From Mycolicibacterium diernhoferi (GTDB lineage Bacteria > Actinomycetota > Actinomycetes > Mycobacteriales > Mycobacteriaceae), in contig NZ_CP080332.1 of NCBI RefSeq assembly GCF_019456655.1, forward strand, positions 1,302,001 to 1,366,000: DNA of 64,000 nucleotides, in the 5' to 3' direction. Below the pieces are notes generated by a model that saw only the letters and a list, made by a program, of their open reading frames with translations, ran no database searches and was not told the DNA's origin. The position numbers and the translations under genes were made by a program. Below are positions 1 to 7,562 of the stretch, piece after piece; the first letter of the stretch is position 1, and each line of letters begins with the position of its first letter.

Positions 1-1001
1 TCAGCCTGCTCGATGTCTCGACCTATCTACCCGGCGATCCCATCGGCGCCGAGTATTACGCGCAGTACGCCGAATCCGATGGTCTACGAGACAATCTCAT
101 GTTCCGGGCTCCACGGTTGCGCCACCATGTCGGTGTCGACGAGACCGCCACCGACATGGTCGAAAGGGCCGCCGCCGGCCTGGTCGAACGACACGGCGCC
201 GACACGCTGGCCGACATCGACGTGCTGATCACCCACACCCAACTGCCCGACATGCCGTTCTACGGCGGCGGTGGGGCGGTGGCGCACCGGCTGGGTATGA
301 AACCGAACTGGGTGGTGGACCTGCACAACGGTGGATGCGCGGCCTTCGTGCTCGGACTCAAACTCGCGCGTAACCTGCTGGCGAGCGGGGAGGGGCGCAC
401 CGCACTGATCGCGGTGGTGCAGAACGCCGCGGGGCAGATCTTCGACCAGCAGACGATTCGCCGCAAGGCGCAGTCCTCGGTGCCCGGCGACGGGGCGGCG
501 GTCGGACTGGTCGCGCGGTCGGATCGATCGCCGATCCTGGATGTCGAATGCCGCACCTACGGCGAGTTCGCCGGCGATATGACCATCGCGGTGGACCCGC
601 CCCGCAAGTGGTGGGCGGCCGGTCCGGGGGAGGGGTGCATCGGGTTCACCGAGTCCAAGATCACCAAGGTGCTGGCCCGGGGGAACCGTCAGGTGCCCGA
701 GGTCTGCTACGCGGTGTGTGACCGGATCGGATTGGCACCCAGGGATATCGACCTCCTGGTGACCAACCAGCCCAATCGGGTGTTCCTGCGCAACTGGCGC
801 GACGCTCTGGAACTGCCCAAGGAGAGACACCTCGACACCTTCGACGAGTGCGGCAACCTGTTCGCCGCCGGGATCCCGGTCAATCTGGACAAGGCGGTGA
901 CCGAGGGCCGGGTCGAGGCCGGCGACACCGTGCTGATGGCCGCCTTCGCCCACGCCGGGGACTTCGCCGGCGCCGCCGCGGTCCGGTGGGGTGGGCGATG
1001 A
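1..1001 (+). CDS. 3-oxoacyl-ACP synthase III-like protein, 5' end outside the window
   Basis: The reading frame is open from the first bases, so the true start lies upstream; the ATG at 99 is internal. The fold looks like the KAS III (FabH) branch of thiolases: the nucleophile Cys sits in LHNGGCAAFVLGLKLA and the late Asn in DECGNLFAAGIPVNL. The usual HQAN motif reads TNQPN, so the catalytic His is replaced by Asn. That argues against ordinary malonyl-ACP decarboxylative condensation and for an acyl-transfer or other specialised role (inference). The stop overlaps the next ATG by 4 bp (ATGA), so it is probably translationally coupled to the aminotransferase. The specific substrate cannot be read from the sequence. 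Confidence 0.75.
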   Translation, partial: SLLDVSTYLPGDPIGAEYYAQYAESDGLRDNLMFRAPRLRHHVGVDETATDMVERAAAGLVERHGADTLADIDVLITHTQLPDMPFYGGGGAVAHRLGMKPNWVVDLHNGGCAAFVLGLKLARNLLASGEGRTALIAVVQNAAGQIFDQQTIRRKAQSSVPGDGAAVGLVARSDRSPILDVECRTYGEFAGDMTIAVDPPRKWWAAGPGEGCIGFTESKITKVLARGNRQVPEVCYAVCDRIGLAPRDIDLLVTNQPNRVFLRNWRDALELPKERHLDTFDECGNLFAAGIPVNLDKAVTEGRVEAGDTVLMAAFAHAGDFAGAAAVRWGGR

Positions 1002-2038
1002 GCCTGCCGGACGGGCCGGCCGGGCTGCGCGATGCGCTTCCCGCGGCCATCGATCCGTTGGCGCTGTCGCTCAACGAGAACCCGTTCCCCCCGCTGCCGT
1101 CGGTGCGGGCGGCACTGGTCGACTGCCTCGGCGCCGCCAACCGCTACCCGGAGTTCCTGCCGGAACGGATGCGCGCACTGATCGCCGCCCGGATCGGGGT
1201 TCGCGACGATCAGGTGGTCATCGGCACCGGCGCCACCGGGGTCATCCTGCAGGTGTTGCATGCGCTCACCGCGCCTGGAGACACCATGGTGATGACCGCA
1301 CCCACCTTCGACGGTTACCCGATCTTCGCGCAGATGGCCCGATTACGGTCGGTGACGGTGCCGCTGGACGTGCACGGGCGCCACGATCTCGACGCGATGG
1401 CTGCGGCCGCCGCCACCGCGCGGGTGGTGGTGCTGTGCCGGCCGCACAACCCGACCGGGACCATCGAGTCGGCCCAGGACATCGAGCGTTTCCTGGGCCG
1501 GGTGGGGCCGGACACCGCGGTGCTGCTGGACGAGGCGTACGAGGAGTTCCTGTCCCCGTCCGAGCGGATCGACACCCGCGAGCTGGTGTTGCGCTTCCCG
1601 AATGTGGTTGTCATCCGCACCTTCTCGAAGGCCTACGGGTTGGCCGGGCTGCGCATCGGCTACGGCTTCTGCGCACCCGACCTGGCCCGCCGGCTGTGGA
1701 CCATGCAGCTGCCGTTCGGGATCGGGCTGACCGGTCTGGTCGCCGCGGCTGCCTGCTATCGCGCCGAAGACGAACTCCGGCAACGTATCCGGACCATTTC
1801 GGTCGAGCGGCGCCGGCTGCGGACCCGGTTGTCGGCGATGGGCGTGTACAGCACCGACGCGCGGGCCAATTTCGTCTACCTCCCCGGCGGGGCGAACGGC
1901 CGCCGCGGCTGGCCCGCGGTGTTCGAGGGCACCGGGGTGCGGGTGCGTGCCTATGCCGACGGCGGGGTGCGGATCACAGTGGGAACCGAGCAGTCCACCC
2001 GCGCGGTGTTGTCGGCGGTGGCGGCGGCGATGGTATGA
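998..2038 (+). CDS. HisC-like PLP-dependent aminotransferase (fold type I)
   Basis: 346 residues. The start is the ATG overlapping the upstream stop (ATGA); longer in-frame starts would run deep into the neighbour. Family features are LSLNENPFPP near the N terminus, RPHNPTG for substrate/PLP contacts, LDEAYEEF with the PLP-ring Asp, and the Schiff-base Lys at about residue 211 in RTFSKAYGLAGLRIGYG. This is the histidinol-phosphate/aromatic aminotransferase group, but coupling to a ketosynthase-III-like gene rather than his genes suggests a secondary role, for example amination of a keto intermediate (inference). A MarR gene follows directly. Confidence 0.85.
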   Translation: MSLPDGPAGLRDALPAAIDPLALSLNENPFPPLPSVRAALVDCLGAANRYPEFLPERMRALIAARIGVRDDQVVIGTGATGVILQVLHALTAPGDTMVMTAPTFDGYPIFAQMARLRSVTVPLDVHGRHDLDAMAAAAATARVVVLCRPHNPTGTIESAQDIERFLGRVGPDTAVLLDEAYEEFLSPSERIDTRELVLRFPNVVVIRTFSKAYGLAGLRIGYGFCAPDLARRLWTMQLPFGIGLTGLVAAAACYRAEDELRQRIRTISVERRRLRTRLSAMGVYSTDARANFVYLPGGANGRRGWPAVFEGTGVRVRAYADGGVRITVGTEQSTRAVLSAVAAAMV

Positions 2039-2045
2039 AAAGGGC

Positions 2046-2549
2046 ATGTCCTCACACTCCGGCAAACGGGACCCGATCACGCTGGCCCGCGCCAACTGGG
2101 AGCGAGCCGGATGGGGTGACGTCGCCGACGGCATGGTCGCCGTCACGTCGGTGATGCGGGCGCATCAGATCCTGCTGGCCCGGGTGGAGAACGCGCTGCG
2201 GCCGTACGACCTGAGCTTTTCCCGCTTCGAACTGCTGCGTCTGCTGGCGTTCAGCGCCAACGGTGAGCTCCCCATCACCAAGGCGTCGGACCGGCTGCAG
2301 GTGCACGTCACCAGCGTCACCCACGCGATCCGGCGGCTGGAGAGCGACGGTCTGGTGGAACGCCTGCCGCATCCGACCGACGGCCGCACCACCCTGGTAC
2401 GGCTGACCGAACTGGGCCGTTCCACCGTCGAGGACGCCACCGAGACGCTGAACAAGGAAGTCTTCGCCGACATCGGGATCTCGGCCGAGCAGTCGCGGGC
2501 GCTGGCCACCGCGATCGAGACGCTGCGCCGCAACGCCGGCGACTTCTGA
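2046..2549 (+). CDS. MarR-family transcriptional regulator
   Basis: 167 residues with a winged helix-turn-helix. The recognition region is around SDRLQVHVTSVTHAIRRLE and the wing around HPTDGRTTLVRLTELG, as in MarR proteins that bind small ligands and usually repress neighbouring genes. The ATG at 2046 is preceded by a purine-rich GAAAAGGG, and the gap to the aminotransferase stop is only 7 bp, so it is probably co-transcribed. It may control the ketosynthase-like/aminotransferase pair; ligand unknown. Confidence 0.88.
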   Translation: MSSHSGKRDPITLARANWERAGWGDVADGMVAVTSVMRAHQILLARVENALRPYDLSFSRFELLRLLAFSANGELPITKASDRLQVHVTSVTHAIRRLESDGLVERLPHPTDGRTTLVRLTELGRSTVEDATETLNKEVFADIGISAEQSRALATAIETLRRNAGDF

Positions 2550-2553
2550 GCCG

Positions 2554-3855
2554 TCAGGAACTCGTGAGCGGGATGGTCGCGGTGACCGCCGTCCCGGCGC
2601 CCGGCCGGGACCGGATGTGCAGTCGGCCGCCCACGATCTCGGCGCGTTCGGCCATCGACAACAGCCCGTAGCCACCCATCTCGTCGCTGCCCAGCGGATG
2701 CTCGAAGGTGTCGAATCCGATGCCGTCGTCCACGATCTCGAGGCGGGCGAACTCGGTGTCACCGTCCCGCACAACGGCGAAGGTGAGCCGCGCGCGGCTG
2801 GCCCGGGCATGTTTGACGACGTTCTGCAGGCACTCCTGGGCGATCCGGTACAACGCCAACTCGATGTGATCGGGCAGCCGGTCCTGGGCCAGGTCGATCT
2901 CGATGCCGGGCTCGGGGATCGAGCCGGCCAGACTGGCCAGGCCGCCGGCGAGCCCCAGATCGTCGAGTACGGGCGGGCGCAGTCCGCCGATCGCGGCGCG
3001 CGCCTCCTGCAGGGTCAGGTCGACCAGTTCACGGGCCTTGGCCAGGTGGTCGACCGCGAACTTCGACGGCCGGCCGGCACCGTCGGCGACCGCCCGGGCG
3101 GCCGCATCCAACCAGTACGACAGGGTGACCAGCCGCTGGGAGATGCCGTCGTGGATGTCCGCGGCCAGCCGTCGACGCTCCAGCTCCTGGGCCTGGATGA
3201 CCTGCTCGACGAAGTTCTCGTGGGCACGTTCACGGGCGACGAGCTGACGATGCAGCCGGGCCTGGTGCAGCGCGCCGGCGATCAGGCGCCCGATCACCAG
3301 CAGCAACTCCACATCGCGGTCGGTGAACTCGCGGCGGTGCACGGTGTGCACGTTGAGCACCCCGACCAGCCCGCCCGGATCGGTCTGCATCGGCACCGAC
3401 ACCATCGAGGTGAAATCGGAACCGCGCAGCGATTCGAACGGAAGGTAGCGCGGGTCGGATTCCTTGTCGTGGCTGATCACCACGGGCTGCCGGTTGCTGG
3501 CCACCCAGCCGGAGATGCCGTGGCCCAGCGGCAGCCGGATCTTGCCGACCTCCCGGTCGAACGGCGGGGTGGCGCCGGTCAGGGTCAGCGACCGCTCGGT
3601 GTCGTCGAGCACGTGGACGAAGCACACGTCGGTGCCGGTGGCATCGGTGATCATCCGGGCCGCCGCGGCGGCCAGCGGTTCCACCCCCGGCCCGCGGGAG
3701 GCCGCCTCGATCAGCCCGCGCAGCAGGGCCAGTTCGCGGTCGGCCGTCAGTACCTTCCGGCGGGCGGGAGCGGAGCGACTCGGGGGGATGTCCCGGCGGG
3801 CGGGAGCGGAGCGACCCGGGGGAGTGTCCGGGCGGGTGGGCTCAGCGCCGGTCAT
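2554..3855 (-). CDS. GAF-domain sensor histidine kinase (NarL/HisKA_3 type)
   Basis: 433 residues with no membrane segments. Order: a Pro/Arg-rich N tail with two 12-residue repeats (residues about 12-35), a GAF domain (about 55-205), a HisKA_3 dimerisation helix with the phospho-accepting His at about 235 (DIHDGISQRL), and an HATPase_c domain ending near the C terminus (G box MGGYGLLSMAERAEIVGG). The start overlaps the stop of the upstream response regulator by 4 bp (ATGA), which marks them as a cognate pair. The GAF ligand is unknown, and the haem ligand signature of DevS was not seen. The tail meets the MarR gene end to end. Confidence 0.9.
   Translation of the reverse strand: MTGAEPTRPDTPPGRSAPARRDIPPSRSAPARRKVLTADRELALLRGLIEAASRGPGVEPLAAAAARMITDATGTDVCFVHVLDDTERSLTLTGATPPFDREVGKIRLPLGHGISGWVASNRQPVVISHDKESDPRYLPFESLRGSDFTSMVSVPMQTDPGGLVGVLNVHTVHRREFTDRDVELLLVIGRLIAGALHQARLHRQLVARERAHENFVEQVIQAQELERRRLAADIHDGISQRLVTLSYWLDAAARAVADGAGRPSKFAVDHLAKARELVDLTLQEARAAIGGLRPPVLDDLGLAGGLASLAGSIPEPGIEIDLAQDRLPDHIELALYRIAQECLQNVVKHARASRARLTFAVVRDGDTEFARLEIVDDGIGFDTFEHPLGSDEMGGYGLLSMAERAEIVGGRLHIRSRPGAGTAVTATIPLTSS
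3759..3822. repeat. Two copies of a 36-bp repeat inside the kinase N-terminus
   Basis: GGCGGGCGGGAGCGGAGCGA begins at 3759 and again at 3795, a 36-bp period. On the minus strand it encodes two similar 12-residue units containing RSAPARR. The core GTCGCTCCGCTC (reverse complement GAGCGGAGCGAC) recurs twice near 58020-58071 in front of truA, so this looks like a dispersed short repeat that has been taken into coding sequence. Confidence 0.75.
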
Positions 3856-4514
3856 CTGTAGATGCCCTCGCGCAGCGCGGTGGCCACCGCGCCGGTGCGG
3901 TCACTGACCCCGAGCTTGCGGTAGATGGAGCTCAGATGGGTCTTGACGGTCTCGTCCCCGATCACCAGCTTGTTGGCGATACCGCGGTTGGACAGGCCGC
4001 TGACCACATAGGACAGGATCTCGCTCTCGCGCTGGGTGAGGCCCTGGCGGACCCCGGGCCAGAACTCGTCGCGCTGCAGGCGGGCCGCGGTGTCGGCGGC
4101 GCGGGCGGCCATCCCCGGGTCGATGGCCGTCTGCCCGCGGTGCACGAACTCCAGCTGGCGTACCAGCTCGTCGCTGCCGATGCTCTTCAGCAGGTATCCC
4201 GAGGCCCCGACGCGCAGGGCCTGGAACAGGTACTGCTCGTCGTCGTAGACCGACAGCATGACCACCTTGCAGTCCGGGTCCAGCTCGCGAAGGGCCAGGC
4301 AGAGGTCGAGCCCGCTGGCACCCTGCATGCGGACGTCGCAGAGCACGATGTCGGGTTGCAGGGCGGTCACCACCTCGACGGCCCGTTCGGCGCCGATGGC
4401 CTGACCGACCACCTGGACCCGGTCATCGAAGGTGGTCAGCATGGCCTTGAGACCCTCGATGACCATCTCGTGGTCATCGACCAGCACAAGACGCAACGGG
4501 TCCGACGGCGCCAT
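3852..4514 (-). CDS. NarL/FixJ-family response regulator
   Basis: 220 residues. The receiver domain has acidic residues in LVDDHE, phospho-acceptor Asp at about 60 (VLCDVRMQG), the conserved Thr/Ser and a Lys in GYLLKSIGSDELV. A C-terminal LuxR-type HTH follows (LTQRESEILSYVVSGLSNRG onward, with ETVKTHLSSIYRKLGV). It is first in a two-gene operon with the GAF kinase and diverges from the HAD gene across a 118-bp gap. It is clearly distinct from DevR at 53265. Target genes are unknown. Confidence 0.92.
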   Translation of the reverse strand: MAPSDPLRLVLVDDHEMVIEGLKAMLTTFDDRVQVVGQAIGAERAVEVVTALQPDIVLCDVRMQGASGLDLCLALRELDPDCKVVMLSVYDDEQYLFQALRVGASGYLLKSIGSDELVRQLEFVHRGQTAIDPGMAARAADTAARLQRDEFWPGVRQGLTQRESEILSYVVSGLSNRGIANKLVIGDETVKTHLSSIYRKLGVSDRTGAVATALREGIYR

Positions 4515-4582
4515 GGCATCACCTTAGAGGTGGGAACCCGTGCTGCTGCCGAACTTGGCCGCACCAACCTGGCCTGCCCAAT

Positions 4583-4596
4583 CCCCCTAGCGGGGG
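4583..4596. promoter_or_regulatory. Palindrome in the divergent promoter between the response regulator and HAD gene
   Basis: CCCCCTAGCGGGGG is a perfect 5-bp inverted repeat around TAGC, 69 bp upstream of the response regulator start and 37 bp upstream of the HAD gene. It could be an operator for the NarL-type regulator encoded next to it. The arm order (C then G) differs from the DosR box, so it is not counted as one. Confidence 0.4.
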
Positions 4597-4632
4597 ACGC
4601 GGAGACGATGTGACCTGGGCCACTCTGGTCGG

Positions 4633-5430
4633 GTGTCCATACATGAGGAGAAGACCCGGCCCACCGTCGGCCAGTTCTGGTGGCTCGGCGACGAACCCGA
4701 CGACCCGGCGGCCTGTCCGCTCCGCGCGGTGATATTCGACCTCGATGCACTGGCGGATCTGGACCTCGACGGGCACCGGGTGGTCTACAACGCGGCCTTC
4801 GCCGCGCTCGGGCTGTCCCTGCACTGGAGCGTCGAGCGCTACCAGCAGCTGCTGGCACTGTCCGACGAACGCCAACGCGTCACCGCCGAACTGCGCAAAC
4901 GCTGTGTGGGCACCGAATGCGACGTGCTGGTCGACCTGCTGGTCGATGAGATCTGCGCGACCAAGGAGATGATGTTCGAGGAGATCATCCTCGACGCCGG
5001 GGTGACGCCCCGGCCGGGGCTGCACGACCTGGTGATGGACGCCTTCGTCGCGCACATCCCGGTCAGCGTGGTGACGGACGGGCGGCGCAGCTGGGCTGAG
5101 CCGCTGGTCCGCCAACTCGTCGGGGACGGGGTCGTGGAATCGGTGGTGACCGCCGACGATCTGATCGGTCCCGACAAGTTCAGCCACGCGCTGGGTGAAC
5201 TCGGGGTGGGGTCGCACGACGCGCTCGCGATCACCGGATCGACCGCCGGGTTGCGCGCCGCGAATGCGGCCGGGCTGGCCACCGTGCTCATCGAGACCGC
5301 CGCCGGCGGGAACCGGTCGGCGGCCGCGGTGCGCACCGGGTACGCCGGGGTCGCGGACCCGCTGCGGCTGGCGAGCTGTCGGCGTCTGCACGCCCGCTGG
5401 TGGGACCAGCACAGCCCGTCAGCCGCGTAG
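4633..5430 (+). CDS. HAD-superfamily hydrolase-like protein with atypical active site
   Basis: 265 residues from GTG. The layout follows the beta-phosphoglucomutase/CbbY-like HAD fold: motif I FDLDAL (Asp at about 36 and 38), an alpha-helical cap, motif II in SVVTDG, and a motif III Lys in GPDKFSHAL. The motif IV region reads AITGSTAGLRAANAAG, where active members normally carry Asp/Glu for Mg2+, and motif I lacks the usual G-T/V after DxD. It may be a catalytically weak or binding-only HAD protein (inference). It is transcribed away from the two-component pair, and its stop lies inside the first copy of a tandem hairpin repeat. Confidence 0.75.
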   Translation: MSIHEEKTRPTVGQFWWLGDEPDDPAACPLRAVIFDLDALADLDLDGHRVVYNAAFAALGLSLHWSVERYQQLLALSDERQRVTAELRKRCVGTECDVLVDLLVDEICATKEMMFEEIILDAGVTPRPGLHDLVMDAFVAHIPVSVVTDGRRSWAEPLVRQLVGDGVVESVVTADDLIGPDKFSHALGELGVGSHDALAITGSTAGLRAANAAGLATVLIETAAGGNRSAAAVRTGYAGVADPLRLASCRRLHARWWDQHSPSAA

Positions 5431-5491
5431 GCGGCAGTCCGGCTCCAGCCGCGTAGGCGGCAGTCCGGCTCCAGCCGCGTAGGCGGCTGGC
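5420..5491. terminator. Tandem 26-bp hairpin repeat acting as probable bidirectional terminator
   Basis: The 26-bp unit CAGCCGCGTAGGCGGCAGTC plus CGGCTC occurs at 5420 and 5446, with a partial third copy at 5472. Each carries GCCGC-GTAG-GCGGC; in the third copy the stem reaches 8 bp (CCAGCCGC/GCGGCTGG). It lies between convergent genes: the HAD stop codon is in copy 1 and the mmsB stop is right after copy 3. There is no T-run, as is common in mycobacteria. Confidence 0.6.
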
Positions 5492-6378
5492 TAGCCGTTG
5501 CGGATGTACTCGATGACCGCGCTGAAGTCCTTGTCGGCGTGGTCCTGCGCGAACTTCCCGTAGATCTCGGCGGCGTGGGTGCCCAGCGGGGCGGATGACC
5601 CGCTGGATTCCACGGCGGCCATCGCCAACCCCAGATCCTTGTTCATCAGCGCCGTCGCGAACCCGGGCTTGAAATCGTTGTTCGCCGGGGACGTCGGCAC
5701 CGGGCCGGGGACCGGGCAGTTGGTGTGCACCGCCCAGCAGTTGCCGGTGGCGCCGGTGATCACGTCGAACAGCGACTGCTTGTCCAGTCCGAGCTTCTCG
5801 GCGAGCACGAAGGCCTCGCCGACGGCGATCTGCTGGACGGCCAGCACCATGTTGTTGCACACCTTCGCGGCCTGCCCGGCTCCGGCGGCCCCGCAGTGAA
5901 TGATCTTGCCGGCCATGGCATCCAGGATCGGCCGGGCGGCGTCGACAGCCTCGTCGGGGCCGCCGACCATGAAGGCCAGGGTGCCGGCCACCGCACCCTT
6001 GACCCCACCGGAAACCGGCGCGTCGAGTTGGGCGAAACCGTGCTCGGCGGCCTGCTTGTGCACCTCGCGGGCGTCGTCCACGGAGATGGTGGAACTGTCG
6101 ATGAACAGCGCGCCCGGAGCGGCCACCGGCAGGATCTCCGCGTAGCAGCTCTTCACCAGTGCGCCGTTGGGCAGCATGGTGATGACGACATCGGCCCCGG
6201 CGACGGCCTCGGCGCCGCTGTCGAAGACGCTGGCGCCGTTGGCCTTCGCCGCCTCCCTGGCTGCGGGGACGGGGTCGAAACCCTGCACGGCGTGGCCGGC
6301 CGCCAGCAGGTTGGCGGCCATCGGTCCGCCCATGTTGCCCAGTCCCAGAAAAGCGACGGTGTTCATCTCAGTGCTCAT
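5491..6378 (-). CDS. mmsB: 3-hydroxyisobutyrate dehydrogenase
   Basis: 295 residues; oxidises 3-hydroxyisobutyrate to methylmalonate semialdehyde with NAD+ in valine catabolism. N-terminal Rossmann motif FLGLGNMGGPMAANL, substrate-binding DAPVSGGVKGA, and the catalytic Lys segment GAGQAAKVCNNMV are all present. The C-terminal helical part closely resembles mycobacterial MmsB (ATGNCWAVHTNCPVPGPVP). The start ATG at 6378 is 17 bp after fadE9; a second ATG four codons later is possible. It is the last gene of mmsA-fadE9-mmsB, the order also found in M. tuberculosis (Rv0753c-Rv0751c). Confidence 0.95.
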   Translation of the reverse strand: MSTEMNTVAFLGLGNMGGPMAANLLAAGHAVQGFDPVPAAREAAKANGASVFDSGAEAVAGADVVITMLPNGALVKSCYAEILPVAAPGALFIDSSTISVDDAREVHKQAAEHGFAQLDAPVSGGVKGAVAGTLAFMVGGPDEAVDAARPILDAMAGKIIHCGAAGAGQAAKVCNNMVLAVQQIAVGEAFVLAEKLGLDKQSLFDVITGATGNCWAVHTNCPVPGPVPTSPANNDFKPGFATALMNKDLGLAMAAVESSGSSAPLGTHAAEIYGKFAQDHADKDFSAVIEYIRNG

Positions 6379-6395
6379 TCTTTTGCGCGACCTTC

Positions 6396-7556
6396 CTAAC
6401 CGGCGGCCCGGGCCCGGGCGGCTTCTGCCCGGCCGATGACCACACGCATGATTTCGTTGGTGCCCTCCAGGATGCGATGCACCCGAAGATCGCGGACGAT
6501 CTTCTCCAGCCCGTACTCCTTGAGATAGCCGTATCCGCCGTGCAATTGCAGCGCGGAGTCGGCGACGTCGAAGCACGCGTCGGTGACATAGAGTTTGGCC
6601 ATCGCGCACAGCTCGACCTTGTCCGGGGACCCGGCGTCGAGTGCGGATGCCGCCCGCCACAACATCATTCGTGATGTCTCCAGTGACGTGGCCATATCGG
6701 CCAGCGTGAACCGGATGGTGGGTTCGTCGATCAACGCGCCGCCGAAGGCCTGACGGTCCCGCACGTAGCCGGCCGCCTTCTCGTGGGCCGTCCGCGCCCC
6801 GCCCAACGACGAGGCCGCGATGTTGATGCGGCCGCCGTTGAGCCCGTTCATCGCGATACCGAAACCGGCGCCTTCGCCGTCGAGTCCGCCGAGCATCGCA
6901 TCGGCGGGGACGCGTGCGCCCTCCATGATGACCTGCGCGGTGGGCTGGGTGTTCCAGCCCATCTTGGCTTCGTTGGCCCCGAAACTCAGTCCCGGTGTGT
7001 CCTTTTCGATCAGGAAGGCCGACAGGCCCTTGGGCCCGTCGACGCCGGTGCGGGCGATCACCAGGTAGACGTCGGAGACACCGGCCCCGGAGATGAACTG
7101 CTTGACGCCGTCGAGCACCCACTCGTCGCCGTCGCGCACCGCCTTGGTCCGCACCGCCGACGCATCCGAGCCGGCCCCGGGTTCGGTCAGGCAGTAACTC
7201 GCCAGCGCCTCCATACCGGCCAGCCGGGGTATCCAGGTCTTTCGCTGGTCCTGACTGCCGTAGGTGTCGATCATCCAGGCGCACATGTTGTGAATCGAGA
7301 TGAAGGAGGCCAACGCCGGATCGGCGGCGGACAGTTCCTCGAAGATGCGCACGGCATCGATGCGGCGCAGCCCGCTGCCGCCGACATCCTCACCGCAGTA
7401 GATGGCACCCATGCCCAGTTCGCCGGCCTCACGCAGCACATCGGTGGGAAAGTGCTTGGTCTCGTCCCACTCCAGAGCGTGCGGCGCAAGCCGTTTGGCG
7501 GCGAACGCGGCCGCCGTCTCGGTGATGACGCGTTCATCCTCGTCGAGCTCGAACAT
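6396..7556 (-). CDS. fadE9: Acyl-CoA dehydrogenase, probably isobutyryl-CoA dehydrogenase
   Basis: 386 residues, full length for the family. Signatures are the flavin-contact region CLTEPGAGSDASAVRTKA and the C-terminal stretch HRILEGTNEIMRVVIGRA, in which the Glu of EGTNE is the position of the general base in many family members. The family oxidises short-chain acyl-CoA with FAD, passing electrons to ETF. Position between mmsA (6 bp upstream) and mmsB points to isobutyryl-CoA in valine breakdown. Confidence 0.93.
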   Translation of the reverse strand: MFELDEDERVITETAAAFAAKRLAPHALEWDETKHFPTDVLREAGELGMGAIYCGEDVGGSGLRRIDAVRIFEELSAADPALASFISIHNMCAWMIDTYGSQDQRKTWIPRLAGMEALASYCLTEPGAGSDASAVRTKAVRDGDEWVLDGVKQFISGAGVSDVYLVIARTGVDGPKGLSAFLIEKDTPGLSFGANEAKMGWNTQPTAQVIMEGARVPADAMLGGLDGEGAGFGIAMNGLNGGRINIAASSLGGARTAHEKAAGYVRDRQAFGGALIDEPTIRFTLADMATSLETSRMMLWRAASALDAGSPDKVELCAMAKLYVTDACFDVADSALQLHGGYGYLKEYGLEKIVRDLRVHRILEGTNEIMRVVIGRAEAARARAAG

Positions 7557-7562
7557 GGCCGG

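Noticed and set aside
99..1001. ATG at 99 as the start of the first gene
   Set aside because: The frame is open upstream to the window edge, with sequence typical of the KAS III N-terminal region, so the gene is truncated by the window.
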